Positions 55,450-63,389 of a stretch of 64,000 bases of DNA are shown here, piece by piece. Under the pieces are notes generated by a model. That model searched no databases. It worked only from the letters and a program-made list of their open reading frames with translations, and was not told the origin of the DNA. Each line of letters begins with the position of its first letter. Position 1 is the stretch's first letter. The DNA is from JBHHUI01 sp965248775 (GTDB taxonomy: Bacteria; Chloroflexota; Anaerolineae; Anaerolineales; JBHHUI01). The stretch lies in assembly GCA_965248775.1 (NCBI GenBank), contig OZ252150.1, positions 4,278,001 through 4,342,000 of the forward strand, in the 5' to 3' direction. The position numbers were made by a program, and so were the translations under genes.

Positions 55450-56024
55450 TGTGAAGCGCCAGCTGCCCTGGTTGTGTCAGATTGGTTAGGCGCGCTTTGC
55501 CTGCTGGGACTAAACGTTTCGCTCTTTCGACCACGGGTGCAATACAGCGACAGGAATGGTCATTAGCCTTCATATCATATCATCCCTCAGCACCCAAGCG
55601 GCCACACGGAGCCGCTTGTTCTATTGGGGAGATCATTTAAAATCAGCGATATCGCGCTCGCCTCCCAGAATGAGCGCTGGTGCTGTAAGAGTGCCCAACC
55701 TCTCAAGGAAGCTACATTAGACATAGTGTTATCGTAAGGACAGGAATCACGCCCCAAAAAGTATAATTTCCCAGACATCAAGCAGGACCAGCCCCGCATC
55801 CCAGTTGCTTAGATATGCACGCTTGCAACACACCTCTCCCTCCAATGCGCAAAACACGCAGATACTGATTCAACTACTACCCGTGCTGCCCCGTCCACCT
55901 CGTCCAGTCGAAGGGACTGACCATTGGACGCAGCTTTCACCGCGAGAAAATCGGCGGCTCGTTTATTCCTTCACATCGCCCTCGGATTGTGACCCGTAGC
56001 CCACCCCCGACAGATCATAAATCC
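55450..56024. other. Intergenic region with repeat remnants
   Basis: 575 bases with no gene. A degenerate palindromic insert lies at 55898. The stretch CCATTGGACGCAGCTTTCACC near 55921 resembles part of the attC-like site at 50495, so old cassette material may be present. Confidence 0.4.
55898..55921 (+). repeat. Degenerate copy of the 24-bp palindromic insert
   Basis: It starts CCTCGTCCAGTCGA as in the 24-bp copies but the second half reads AGGGACTGAC, so pairing is reduced. Confidence 0.4.
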
Positions 56025-56278
56025 CTAATCGCGTAACTTCAACCCATGCACATGACCTAGATCAGTCTCCGCAAACGCTACGATCTCGCCCTCGCGAATA
56101 ATCACGGTGAACTGCAGCGCCTTCGTACCCTTTTCGCGCGCCAGCGAAGCGATGCGATGCGCGCATGTAGCTTCTCGGCGTTTGTCATTTCTCCCGATTG
56201 CAGGGAGCGTGATGCCTCGTCCAGTTGATGAGACTGGGCAGTGCCGTTGACGCGAATATTAGACTCTTCTATGAGCAT
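56025..56278 (-). pseudogene. Small protein of unknown function, copy 2, with palindromic insert and 5-bp duplication
   Basis: From ATG 56278 (GGAGGGGCAGGA upstream) the frame reads MLIEESNIRVNGTA, then eight codons from the 24-bp insert at 56215-56238, then SRSLQSGEMTNAEKLHARIASL. A GATGC duplication at 56151-56160 then shifts the frame. Without it the end is identical in style to copy 1 (FAETDLGHVHG). So the insert was tolerated in frame and a later 5-bp duplication broke the gene. Confidence 0.6.
56215..56238 (+). repeat. 24-bp interleaved-palindrome insert in the small gene
   Basis: It differs from the 49298 and 57656 copies at two positions, each giving a G-U pair in the arms on this strand (GATGAG with CTCGTC; CCAGTT with GACTGG). 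Confidence 0.7.
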
Positions 56279-56537
56279 TCCTGCCCCTCCATGCTGGGCG
56301 GCTCGGCAGGGTATTCTTTCGCTCATCTTCGGCCTTATTCACACGCGCCTTATGTACGGCTTCATCAAGCGCAAGTTGGTAATCGCCAGCACCTTGGCCG
56401 AATTCAGCATCAGCACGTCGCATCATCGCGAGATAGTCAAAATATCCGATCTCGCGTTCTAACGCCGCTTTTGCAATTCGTGCAATGTAAAAATTGTCTC
56501 CATCGATAGTGCCCCCGGATACGAGGGGGCTGGCTAT
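56258..56537 (-). CDS. Possible small gene without a standard start codon
   Basis: An open frame reads TIDGDNFYIARIAKAALERE, then DYLAMMRRADAEFGQ and ALDEAVHKARVNKAEDERKN. It looks coding, overlaps the next gene by 21 bases and the previous stop by one codon region. The only in-frame start-like codon is ATA at 56537. It may be a remnant. Confidence 0.35.
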
Positions 56538-56641
56538 TCCCCCAGAGCATCGACCAGTTCATCAAATGTGGACTGGTCTAGCACGTCATTCAGAATGCCG
56601 AGCGAAATGCGGCTGTCCATTTTCGCCGCCATGCGCTCATC
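56534..56641 (-). pseudogene. 3' end of an unknown gene cut by an IS3 element
   Basis: The minus-strand frame DERMAAKMDSRISLGILNDV, then QSTFDELVDALGE, ends at 56534 and is cut by the IS3 right boundary at 56642. The upstream part is missing: the other side of the IS carries a recombinase fragment that does not join it in an obvious way. Confidence 0.4.
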
Positions 56642-56694
56642 TGGAGTTGACCCGTTTTCGTGGACAGTGGTAGGCTTGGGCAAAGGAGTAAATA

Positions 56695-57009
56695 ATGTCC
56701 AGATCACGTTCACCTTATGCACCAGAATTTCGTCAACAGATCCTGGAAATGGCCCGAGCGGGCCGGACACCGGATGCGTTGTCGAAGGAGTTTGAACCGA
56801 CAGCCCAGACCATTCGGAATTGGCTGAAGCAGGCTAACATCGATAACGGCGAACGCTACGATGGCCCGACCACGGACGAGAAGGCCGAACTAGCCCGGTT
56901 GAGAAAAGAGAATAAACGGCTGCGCCAGGAACGAGAAATCCTGAAAAAAGCCGCCGCCTGGTTCGCACAAGAGACCAACACGGTCCCGCGAAAATCTTCC
57001 GATTCATAA
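56695..57009 (+). CDS. IS3 orfA of element 3
   Basis: A 104-residue protein with an HTH (SPYAPEFRQQILEMARAGR, TAQTIRNWLKQA) and a C-terminal heptad-like ELARLRKENKRLRQEREILKK. The downstream orfB begins with a -1 frameshift or a separate start, and a CGAAAATC tract near 56991 could be a slippage site. Confidence 0.85.
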   Translation: MSRSRSPYAPEFRQQILEMARAGRTPDALSKEFEPTAQTIRNWLKQANIDNGERYDGPTTDEKAELARLRKENKRLRQEREILKKAAAWFAQETNTVPRKSSDS

Positions 57010-57038
57010 GAGCGAACCAGGCGAATTACCCCGTAACC

Positions 57039-57914
57039 ATGATGTGTAGAGTATTGGAAGTTTCCAAAAGCGGATATTACGCCTGGCTGAAACGGCCGTT
57101 GTCGAAGGGCGCCCTGAAAGACATCGAGTTGACCAAACAGATTCGTAAGATCCATGAAAAGTCAAAAGGCACCTATGGCGCCCCGCGCATCCACGCCGAG
57201 TTGGCCGCAGATGGCACCTGTGTGGGATGCAAGCGGGTGGCTGGTCTATTGAAAGCAGCCAACTTACGGGGTGTCAGTCGACGAAAATACGCGGTCACCA
57301 CTCGTCGCGCCAAGAAGGCACGCCCCGCACCTGACCTAGTGCAGCGCAACTTTACCGCCGATAGCCCCGACCGGTTGTGGGTAGCCGACATTACCTACGT
57401 CCCGACCTGGGCTGGCACACTCTTCCTGGCCGTGGTGCTGGATGTCTGGAGCCGCCGTATTGTCGGCTGGGCCATGGCGCCTCATCTTCGTACAGAGTTG
57501 GTGCTGGATGCACTCCACATGGCCATCCGACAACGACGGCCAGAAGGGGTTATCCATCACTCGGATCAAGGCAGCCAGTACACGTCTCTCCAATTTGGAA
57601 ACCACTGCCGCGAAACCGGCATCCTCCCTTCGATGGGATCAGTTGGCGATTGTTACCCAGTCTCGTCGACTGGACGAGGTGACAATGCGATGTGCGAAAG
57701 TTTCTTTGCCACATTGGAATGCGAGCTGTTTGACCGCCAGAAATTCCGCACCACACCGGAGGCCCGACAATCCGTATTCGAATTCATCGAAGGTTGGTAC
57801 AATCCTCATCGGCGACACTCGTCCATCGACTATGTATCACCGATCCAGTATGAAAGAGCCCGTGCTCTAACCACTACTGACTCAAGCCCCTCTATGTCCA
57901 CCGAAGCGGGGTAA
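57039..57914 (+). CDS. IS3 orfB of element 3, with an in-frame 24-bp insert
   Basis: A 291-residue integrase-type transposase: SKSGYYAWLKRP, DRLWVADITYVPTWAGTL (first Asp), HHSDQGSQYTSLQF (second Asp) and ESFFATLECELFD (Glu). The 24-bp insert at 57656-57679 adds PVSSTGRG between Tyr and Asp of the CYDNA motif. The frame is otherwise intact, but the catalytic region is disturbed, so the enzyme may be inactive. Confidence 0.8.
   Translation: MMCRVLEVSKSGYYAWLKRPLSKGALKDIELTKQIRKIHEKSKGTYGAPRIHAELAADGTCVGCKRVAGLLKAANLRGVSRRKYAVTTRRAKKARPAPDLVQRNFTADSPDRLWVADITYVPTWAGTLFLAVVLDVWSRRIVGWAMAPHLRTELVLDALHMAIRQRRPEGVIHHSDQGSQYTSLQFGNHCRETGILPSMGSVGDCYPVSSTGRGDNAMCESFFATLECELFDRQKFRTTPEARQSVFEFIEGWYNPHRRHSSIDYVSPIQYERARALTTTDSSPSMSTEAG
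57656..57679 (-). repeat. 24-bp interleaved-palindrome insert in IS3 element 3
   Basis: Reverse complement of the 49298-49321 insert, all 24 bases identical. It joins TGTTA and TGACAATGCG, so excision restores CYDNA. Confidence 0.85.
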
Positions 57915-58207
57915 CTCCAAGGGCCGTTGTGTATGGCTTTCGTTATAGCGGTATGCCGCAGGCTATGGGTTGTCTTCCTCTTGCCACGCACGCCGGCCGC
58001 TTTATAGGCTGCCTTCACAATTCCTCGAATTGCCCTCATGCTCAGGCGACTTCCCCGCGAACGGGGAGAGAACGAGACGAATAGTGGCCCCGGTTCGTCA
58101 CCCCGGGCGGACAGCCAGTCGTGTATGGTAGTTTGTGCGTCAGCGTTCGCTATGACAAGCAGTTCGTCAGCTTCATTGCGGCCTTTACCGGCTACGTCTA
58201 GCACTAA

Positions 58208-59536
58208 GGAATGAGAATTAAATAACTTGTGCAAATGGGAGAGCGCGGTAATTCCATTGGGGCAAGAAATCATCAAAGATAATGCGCATGTTGTCCCTGA
58301 AATCTGTGGCTACTTTACGACCGGTTTCGTAGACCTGGTCAATAACATGGACAAAAGCTTTCAGTCCGGTCTTGGTGCTGGTTTTTTCCATCAGTTCTTT
58401 GACGAGTTTGCGGCTGGTGAAGATCACGCCTTGGCAAGCGCGGGTAACATGCGGGAAGAAACGGTGTTCGCTGGGGTTGTATTTCGAGCAATAGGGTGGA
58501 TAGTGAGCAATGCGAATTTCGACCCCGATTTCATCGGCCAGTGCTTGCAAGTCTTGCTTGAAGATGTAGTAGCGGGAACTGTTACTCCCGCCGCCATCGC
58601 AAAGCACGAGAATAGAAGTGGCGTTGGGATAGTGGTAGTGGCCGTATGTGTACCACCAATGGCGAAAGCTATCGCAAGCGAATTCACTGGTATCATGACT
58701 GCCGCCGAGTTGGATGTAGCCGACATTGAGACGCAAGTCGTAGAGACTGTGAGGAATGCTGACCCCAGCAGCATAGCTGTTGAAATCATGGTCATAAGTT
58801 TGCAGTTCTTCCAGGGTGTACAAATGTCCGTCTCGGTAGAAATTGCCCAGATATTCCTTTTTCTTGCTGTCCATGCTGACAATGGGATTGCCCGCCGCTT
58901 CGAATTCGGTCTTGAGCCGCGTGATGTTCTCAAATTGCTCGTTGCGGTTTTCAATCTCGGCCTTCAAACCGAGTTTCTTTTGCGCTTTTCGGCGGCGATA
59001 GTTGTGCTTCTGCAGCAACTTGCGCACCACATATTTGCTGACCACGATGTCGTGCTCGGCCCGCAACGCCGCAACAATCTCGCCCGGGGTCAGGTTCGTC
59101 CAGCGCACCCTCTCGTCCATCGGGTCACCGGCTGTGTGCTCGCGCAACACTGCCAGGAACTTCTCAGCAAGTTGCCGCCCCCATGTGACGTAGTACGGTT
59201 TGCGTCCGCCGCCTGGCTTCCGAATGCGCTGCTCCACTTCGCCCTTGGGCAAGCCACTGACTTCGCGGGCGCCTTTGCTCACCGTGTTGCGACTGCACCC
59301 CAACACCCGCGCAATGTAACTCCGTCCGCCGTGTCCAAATCTCAAGGCTTCGAAACCAGCAAAGCGACGCCCATCTTTCTCGTTCAAGCTGTTGTAAAAG
59401 CGGCGCATCATTTCTTCATGTTCGGGCGCATAGGGTTTCATCATGGCCTCCTGGCTAGTGTTCTGATGAAGCCAAGAGAATATCACTGCTTGCATCCGTT
59501 GTGAACCAACTGCCCAAATTATTTAATTCTCGTTCC
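58208..59536 (-). mobile_element. ISAzo13-type insertion sequence
   Basis: Inverted ends GGAAYGAGAATTAAATAA bound 1329 bases, and TAA is duplicated (58205-58207 and 59537-59539). It disrupts a recombinase gene. The complement of its transposase frame is also open for 425 codons, but that is a shadow. Confidence 0.85.
58218..59444 (-). CDS. ISAzo13-family transposase
   Basis: About 408 residues from ATG 59444 (AGGAGG upstream). It has a helix-turn-helix region (GGRSYIARVLGCSRNTVSKG), LTPGEIVAALRAEHDIVVSK, IVSMDSKKKEYLGNFYRDG (Asp) and ILVLCDGGGSNSSR (Asp). HYPPYCSKYNPSEHRFFPHV carries the last catalytic Glu. The motifs match ISAzo13. It appears intact. Confidence 0.85.
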   Translation of the reverse strand: MMKPYAPEHEEMMRRFYNSLNEKDGRRFAGFEALRFGHGGRSYIARVLGCSRNTVSKGAREVSGLPKGEVEQRIRKPGGGRKPYYVTWGRQLAEKFLAVLREHTAGDPMDERVRWTNLTPGEIVAALRAEHDIVVSKYVVRKLLQKHNYRRRKAQKKLGLKAEIENRNEQFENITRLKTEFEAAGNPIVSMDSKKKEYLGNFYRDGHLYTLEELQTYDHDFNSYAAGVSIPHSLYDLRLNVGYIQLGGSHDTSEFACDSFRHWWYTYGHYHYPNATSILVLCDGGGSNSSRYYIFKQDLQALADEIGVEIRIAHYPPYCSKYNPSEHRFFPHVTRACQGVIFTSRKLVKELMEKTSTKTGLKAFVHVIDQVYETGRKVATDFRDNMRIIFDDFLPQWNYRALPFAQVI

Positions 59537-60165
59537 TAAGCGCCCTCCTTCAGTATGTAAATCGGCAAGGTTTGCTCGGTGTACTTCCACCGTTCGCGCC
59601 CCTGTGTAGGCCAGTACATGCAACAGCGCATTATTTCGCAGACCTATAGGTAAATTGTCAGGAATAGCAAGCACCCGCCGCACTTCAGCGTCCGTCAGTG
59701 GCTGCCGCCTGTGTTTGCGTGTCCCCTGTGTCCGTTTCTGTCCGCGCACATGCTTTAGCGGGTTGTGAGTTATCCGGTGGGTTGCCACTGCCCACCTATA
59801 CAGCGACCGAACGCCTGCCAGCCAGGTATTGCAGGCTGCGGGTTTGTAGCCTACTGCTAACAACTCTGCCAACCACAGGCGCACAGTGTCGCCACTAACG
59901 CTTTCCACATCCCACGAGGCGCACCAAGTCAGAAAACGCCCAGCGCCACGCTTATAGGTTTTTGCCGTCGTTGCAGCCAACTCCCCGGCACTCACCTGCA
60001 AATCAAGCGCACTATGCCAATCTGCGACAAGGCAGCGCACGTCGCCGCCCGGTTGTATGCCCAAAGGCCTTTCCTTCGTTAGCGCCGTGGTTTTTTGAAA
60101 CATTTTACCCATCCGTTTCTATTGCCTTTAAGCCCAGTTACAGGCCATTCAGCCGCCGTTATCAT

Positions 60166-60579
60166 CTAGGCGTTGTCTGTGCTGTCGCCAGACTTCGCAT
60201 TGTGTTTTGTGCCGTCGAGCTGGATAGGATGTCGCAATAGCCAGACCATCGCACTCCCTGTAATTGCTCCGCCCGTGACCAATGCCACAACCACTGCTAC
60301 GACGCCGACCACGCCCACGAAAACGGCCACGACACCGACCACCCCCCCACCCACGGTACTCGCCAAGACCCACAAGCCGGCACTGGAGACCTGCCGCCGC
60401 AGGACAAGCCATTGTGCTATCCCGACCAAAACACCGAACAGGAGCATACCCACACCCACACCCACGACCACGTCCGCGAATACGCCGACTAACACGAACA
60501 CAGCCACGGTACTCGCCAGCACCCACAGAAGCCAAAAGCTGCATCCAACTTGCGGACGTTTTCCATAGTGTTGTGTCAT
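60166..60579 (-). CDS. Small repetitive membrane protein
   Basis: A 137-residue protein made almost entirely of valine and glycine helices (about four), with internal repeats such as WVLASTV (twice) and VVGVVAVFVGVVGVVAVVV (split), and LRRQVSSAGLWVLAS. Related proteins are common in Cyanobacteria and Chloroflexota; function unknown. It lies at the edge of the second copy of the 19.7-kb element. Confidence 0.5.
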   Translation of the reverse strand: MTQHYGKRPQVGCSFWLLWVLASTVAVFVLVGVFADVVVGVGVGMLLFGVLVGIAQWLVLRRQVSSAGLWVLASTVGGGVVGVVAVFVGVVGVVAVVVALVTGGAITGSAMVWLLRHPIQLDGTKHNAKSGDSTDNA

Positions 60580-60614
60580 GGTTTACCTTCTCCTTCATTA
60601 ATTATTGTATTATT

Positions 60615-62099
60615 CTCGAGTGTTGTGATTTGAGTGATCTTAGGGCATATTCGGCAGATGCAACTTCCCATCGTAAAACCGGCTCCCATCGTATCAGAGC
60701 ACAGCGCCAGCTTTCGCGGGGTGTTTGAAAACCGCTGTCAGTTCCGGCATTTCGAGAATTATCTAACCGGACTGATTGTGTTGAAGAACAAGTCGATGGC
60801 GAACATGACGCGCTGCCTGTTGGATAGCGCTGACAAGACCAACCTGTCGCGCTTCTTGTCGGAAGCGAACTGGGATGCCGCGGAACTGAACCAGGAACGC
60901 ATTGCATACTTATTCCAGCAAACCAAGCGTCAGCGTCAGCGCCAGGGCGCCCGCAAATCGATGCTGGCCATCGATGATACTTTGTGCGAGCACGTCGGCA
61001 GTCTGTTCGAATACATTGACCAACATTACAACCACGGCAACCACATGTATCCGCTAGCGCACAATCTGGTCACCGGCCACTACATCAGCGGCGCGGTTCG
61101 CTTTCCGGCCGACTGGCGACTGTACCGGCGCTACGAAGAAGTCACCGACTGGGAAGCGTTCGTCAAGAAACTGTTGCCCGACGCTACGATCCCGAAAACC
61201 AAGAAGGAGCGTAATCGCTTCAAACGTCAAGTCGCACCCACCTTGCTGGCCGACCCAGAGTTCCGGGCTCTGGACGAATCTTTTCAGACCAAGATTTCGC
61301 TGGCGGCTGAACATGTCAAGGCGGCGCTGGCGCACGATTTGCCCTTTGAAACGGTGCTGTTCGACGCCTGGTACCTGGCACCCGAATTGCTCGAAGTTCT
61401 CAGTGCGCATGGCAAGCACTGGATCAGCCTGCTGAAAAACAACCGCAACCTTATCACCAACAGCTTTGTGCTCCAGGATGCTTCCGGCGAACGCATGCGC
61501 TTTGATGGTCCGCACATCAAGGTGCAGGACCTAGTGCCGCTTATCCCACCTTCCGCTTTCAAACCGATGCAAGTGGGCGAGCAGACCTACTACTGCTTCA
61601 GCAAGAATGTACGCATCCCGACTTTGGGGAAGGTACGGCTGGTCATCAGCTTTGCCAAGCCTGATTTAACCGGCACCTATGCCGTGCTGGTCAGCAGCCA
61701 TCTCAGTTGGGATGCCAAGAAGATCATCGCAACCTATCTGCTCCGTTGGCCGATTGAGACCTTTTATCAAGACGCCAAACAGAACCTGGGGCTCCACGAA
61801 TATCGCATGCGCTCGGCCGCCGCCATTCATAAGCACTGGTCACTGGTCTTCGTGGCCTATTCGTTCCTGCACCTGCACTGTTTGCCCACATCGCGTCGTG
61901 ACAAGGTCTGCGCGCCCATCCAATCCATCGGGCAGGTTATTCGCCAACAAAGCCAGCAGCTAATCGAAGCATTGATCTTGCAGGCTCACGGCTCTCTGTC
62001 TGACGGTACTGACGAGCAACAAGTCTTCTCGTACTTATTCGCCAAGCAGGCTTACTCTTTGGCTGCTTGAGCCTTTTCACTCAAATCACAACACTCGAG
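60615..62099 (+). mobile_element. Insertion sequence, copy 2 (7-bp target duplication)
   Basis: The same 23-bp inverted repeats as at 19662, and TATTATT on both sides (60608-60614 and 62100-62106). At 1485 bp it is six bases longer than copy 1, because of a repeat change in the transposase. Confidence 0.9.
60658..62070 (+). CDS. DDE transposase of IS copy 2
   Basis: 470 residues, essentially identical to the copy at 19705 with an extra RQ in RQRQRQGARK and an ELV-to-EHV change. The catalytic motifs LAIDDTLCEHVG, VLFDAWYL and IETFYQDAKQNLG are intact. The near identity indicates recent transposition within this genome. Confidence 0.85.
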   Translation: MQLPIVKPAPIVSEHSASFRGVFENRCQFRHFENYLTGLIVLKNKSMANMTRCLLDSADKTNLSRFLSEANWDAAELNQERIAYLFQQTKRQRQRQGARKSMLAIDDTLCEHVGSLFEYIDQHYNHGNHMYPLAHNLVTGHYISGAVRFPADWRLYRRYEEVTDWEAFVKKLLPDATIPKTKKERNRFKRQVAPTLLADPEFRALDESFQTKISLAAEHVKAALAHDLPFETVLFDAWYLAPELLEVLSAHGKHWISLLKNNRNLITNSFVLQDASGERMRFDGPHIKVQDLVPLIPPSAFKPMQVGEQTYYCFSKNVRIPTLGKVRLVISFAKPDLTGTYAVLVSSHLSWDAKKIIATYLLRWPIETFYQDAKQNLGLHEYRMRSAAAIHKHWSLVFVAYSFLHLHCLPTSRRDKVCAPIQSIGQVIRQQSQQLIEALILQAHGSLSDGTDEQQVFSYLFAKQAYSLAA

Positions 62100-62213
62100 T
62101 ATTATTGTTAAATAATGACTTGCTGTCACCGAAACGGTAGGAAAATAACCCGAATGTATTGTTTACTGGGCATTAAACAGGTCCAAAGCCAGCACCGCTA
62201 AGGCACACTCCAA

Positions 62214-63158
62214 TCACCAGTCAGCATTGTCAACTGGCCCGGCTATTCTATGCGCTGCCTGCACATCTTCTGATGTTTGTGCAAGATAGCGCCTGAGCAT
62301 AGTCAGGTCGGCATGCCCCATGGCCTTCTGCAATATGAATATATCCATGCCTGCCCGTAAGCATTGCAACGCAAACAAACGGCGGAAGCTGTGAAGCGTG
62401 GGCGCTTCAACCTTCGCTTCCCTTGCACGACGCGCAACCATGCTTCTAAGGCCGAAGTAGCTTATTCGTGTCTTTTTAGACGACACCCACAATGCCGGGT
62501 CAATGTCCTTCCGCTCTCGTAAATAAGCACGCATAGACCGGCGTGTCTTGCCGCCCACAAAGACAGTTCGTGGTTTGCCACCCTTCCCACGTATCACCTT
62601 CACCGCGCCGGGAACGTAGTCGCAGTCGGCCAGGTTCAGGGCTAAGAACTCGCTTGCTCGCAGACCCGTGTCCATAAGAAATAAGAAAATGGCCTTGTCA
62701 CGTGTATCCAATAATGTCTTCTGGCTGCACGTTTTTAGGATGGCTTTGATGACAGCCATGTCTGCTGGTTCCAATTGCTTCTTGTCAACTCTGGGTGCTC
62801 TGACTTTTCGAATGGGATTTTTCCATCCTTCAGGTTCTATTTCAGCCTCCCACCAATACAGGAAAGTGTGCAATGCACGATAGCATGCATGCACACCTCC
62901 TTGATTGTGACCTTTTTCTTCAAGCCATAACAGGTATTCACGTATGTCATTGGGTGTAATATCAAGTATGTGCTTGAGGGCCGGTGTCTCGCTATATGTG
63001 GAGAACAGCTTTAGCTTCTTGCGATAGAATGCAAGTGTGCCACTGCTCAATCTTTGCGCTCTTCTATCGACCAGGAATGCGGTGATTTGCGTCAGTAGGT
63101 CGTCTTCTTGAGCAAGGAAAAGCGACAGAGACCCTTGTTTTAATGTGGACTTGGACAT
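62214..63158 (-). CDS. Tyrosine recombinase (integrase/XerCD-type)
   Basis: A 314-residue protein from ATG 63158 (MSKSTLKQGSLSLFL). It has an N-terminal SAM-like core-binding region, catalytic Arg in DTGLRASEFLALNLADC, His and Arg in LHSFRRLFALQCLR, GHADLTMLRRYLAQT with the Tyr nucleophile. It lies 80 bases downstream of tRNA-Lys, the usual place for the integrase of an element inserted in a tRNA gene. An open frame continuing through the tRNA is not coding. Confidence 0.88.
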   Translation of the reverse strand: MSKSTLKQGSLSLFLAQEDDLLTQITAFLVDRRAQRLSSGTLAFYRKKLKLFSTYSETPALKHILDITPNDIREYLLWLEEKGHNQGGVHACYRALHTFLYWWEAEIEPEGWKNPIRKVRAPRVDKKQLEPADMAVIKAILKTCSQKTLLDTRDKAIFLFLMDTGLRASEFLALNLADCDYVPGAVKVIRGKGGKPRTVFVGGKTRRSMRAYLRERKDIDPALWVSSKKTRISYFGLRSMVARRAREAKVEAPTLHSFRRLFALQCLRAGMDIFILQKAMGHADLTMLRRYLAQTSEDVQAAHRIAGPVDNADW

Positions 63159-63238
63159 GGGCGGTTCTCCAATCTGTATAGGAAAACCGCCATATATGGG
63201 GAGAAGCTGCTTGGGAACAGCTGTATATATAGTAGCAG

Positions 63239-63311
63239 TGAGCCGCACAGGACTCGAACCTGTAACCAAGGGCTTAAAAGGCCCCTGCTCTGCCAATTGA
63301 GCTAGCGGCCC
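63239..63311 (-). tRNA. tRNA-Lys (anticodon TTT)
   Basis: The minus strand folds into the standard cloverleaf: acceptor stem GGGCCGC/GCGGCTC, D arm GCTC...GAGC, anticodon loop CTTTTAA with TTT, and a T arm ACAGG TTCGAGT CCTGT. Discriminator base is A; the CCA is not encoded. It is the likely attachment site of the neighbouring recombinase. Confidence 0.95.
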
Positions 63312-63389
63312 AATCTTCGTGGATTCTAGCATCTGGGTATATAGTCGGTCAATGAATTCGTTGCGCGTACATTGCAGAAATTGAATCTT

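Larger units (their letters stand above)
56642..57919 (+). mobile_element. IS3-family element 3
   Basis: Ends start TGGAGTT and finish AACTCCA with further imperfect inverted similarity (GACCCGTTTTCGTGGACA against the right end). It carries intact orfA and orfB frames. No target duplication is evident, and the flanks belong to different genes, so a deletion probably occurred after insertion. Confidence 0.8.
57920..60112 (-). pseudogene. Tyrosine recombinase broken by an ISAzo13-type element and an IS3 element
   Basis: The N-terminal part (59537-60112) starts MGKMFQKTTALTK and includes the core-binding domain and AYTGARTVEVHRANLADL (catalytic Arg region). The C-terminal part (57920-58207) resumes VLDVAGKGRNEADELLV and has HSLRHTAITKAIHNG (catalytic HxxRH). 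Excising the ISAzo13 element with its TAA duplication restores EGGRLVLDVAGKG. The last part with the nucleophile Tyr was lost at the IS3 boundary. Confidence 0.8.

Noticed and set aside
58227..59504. A 425-codon open frame on the + strand opposite the ISAzo13 transposase
   Set aside because: It is the complement of a confident transposase gene, has no family motifs and a shadow-like composition.
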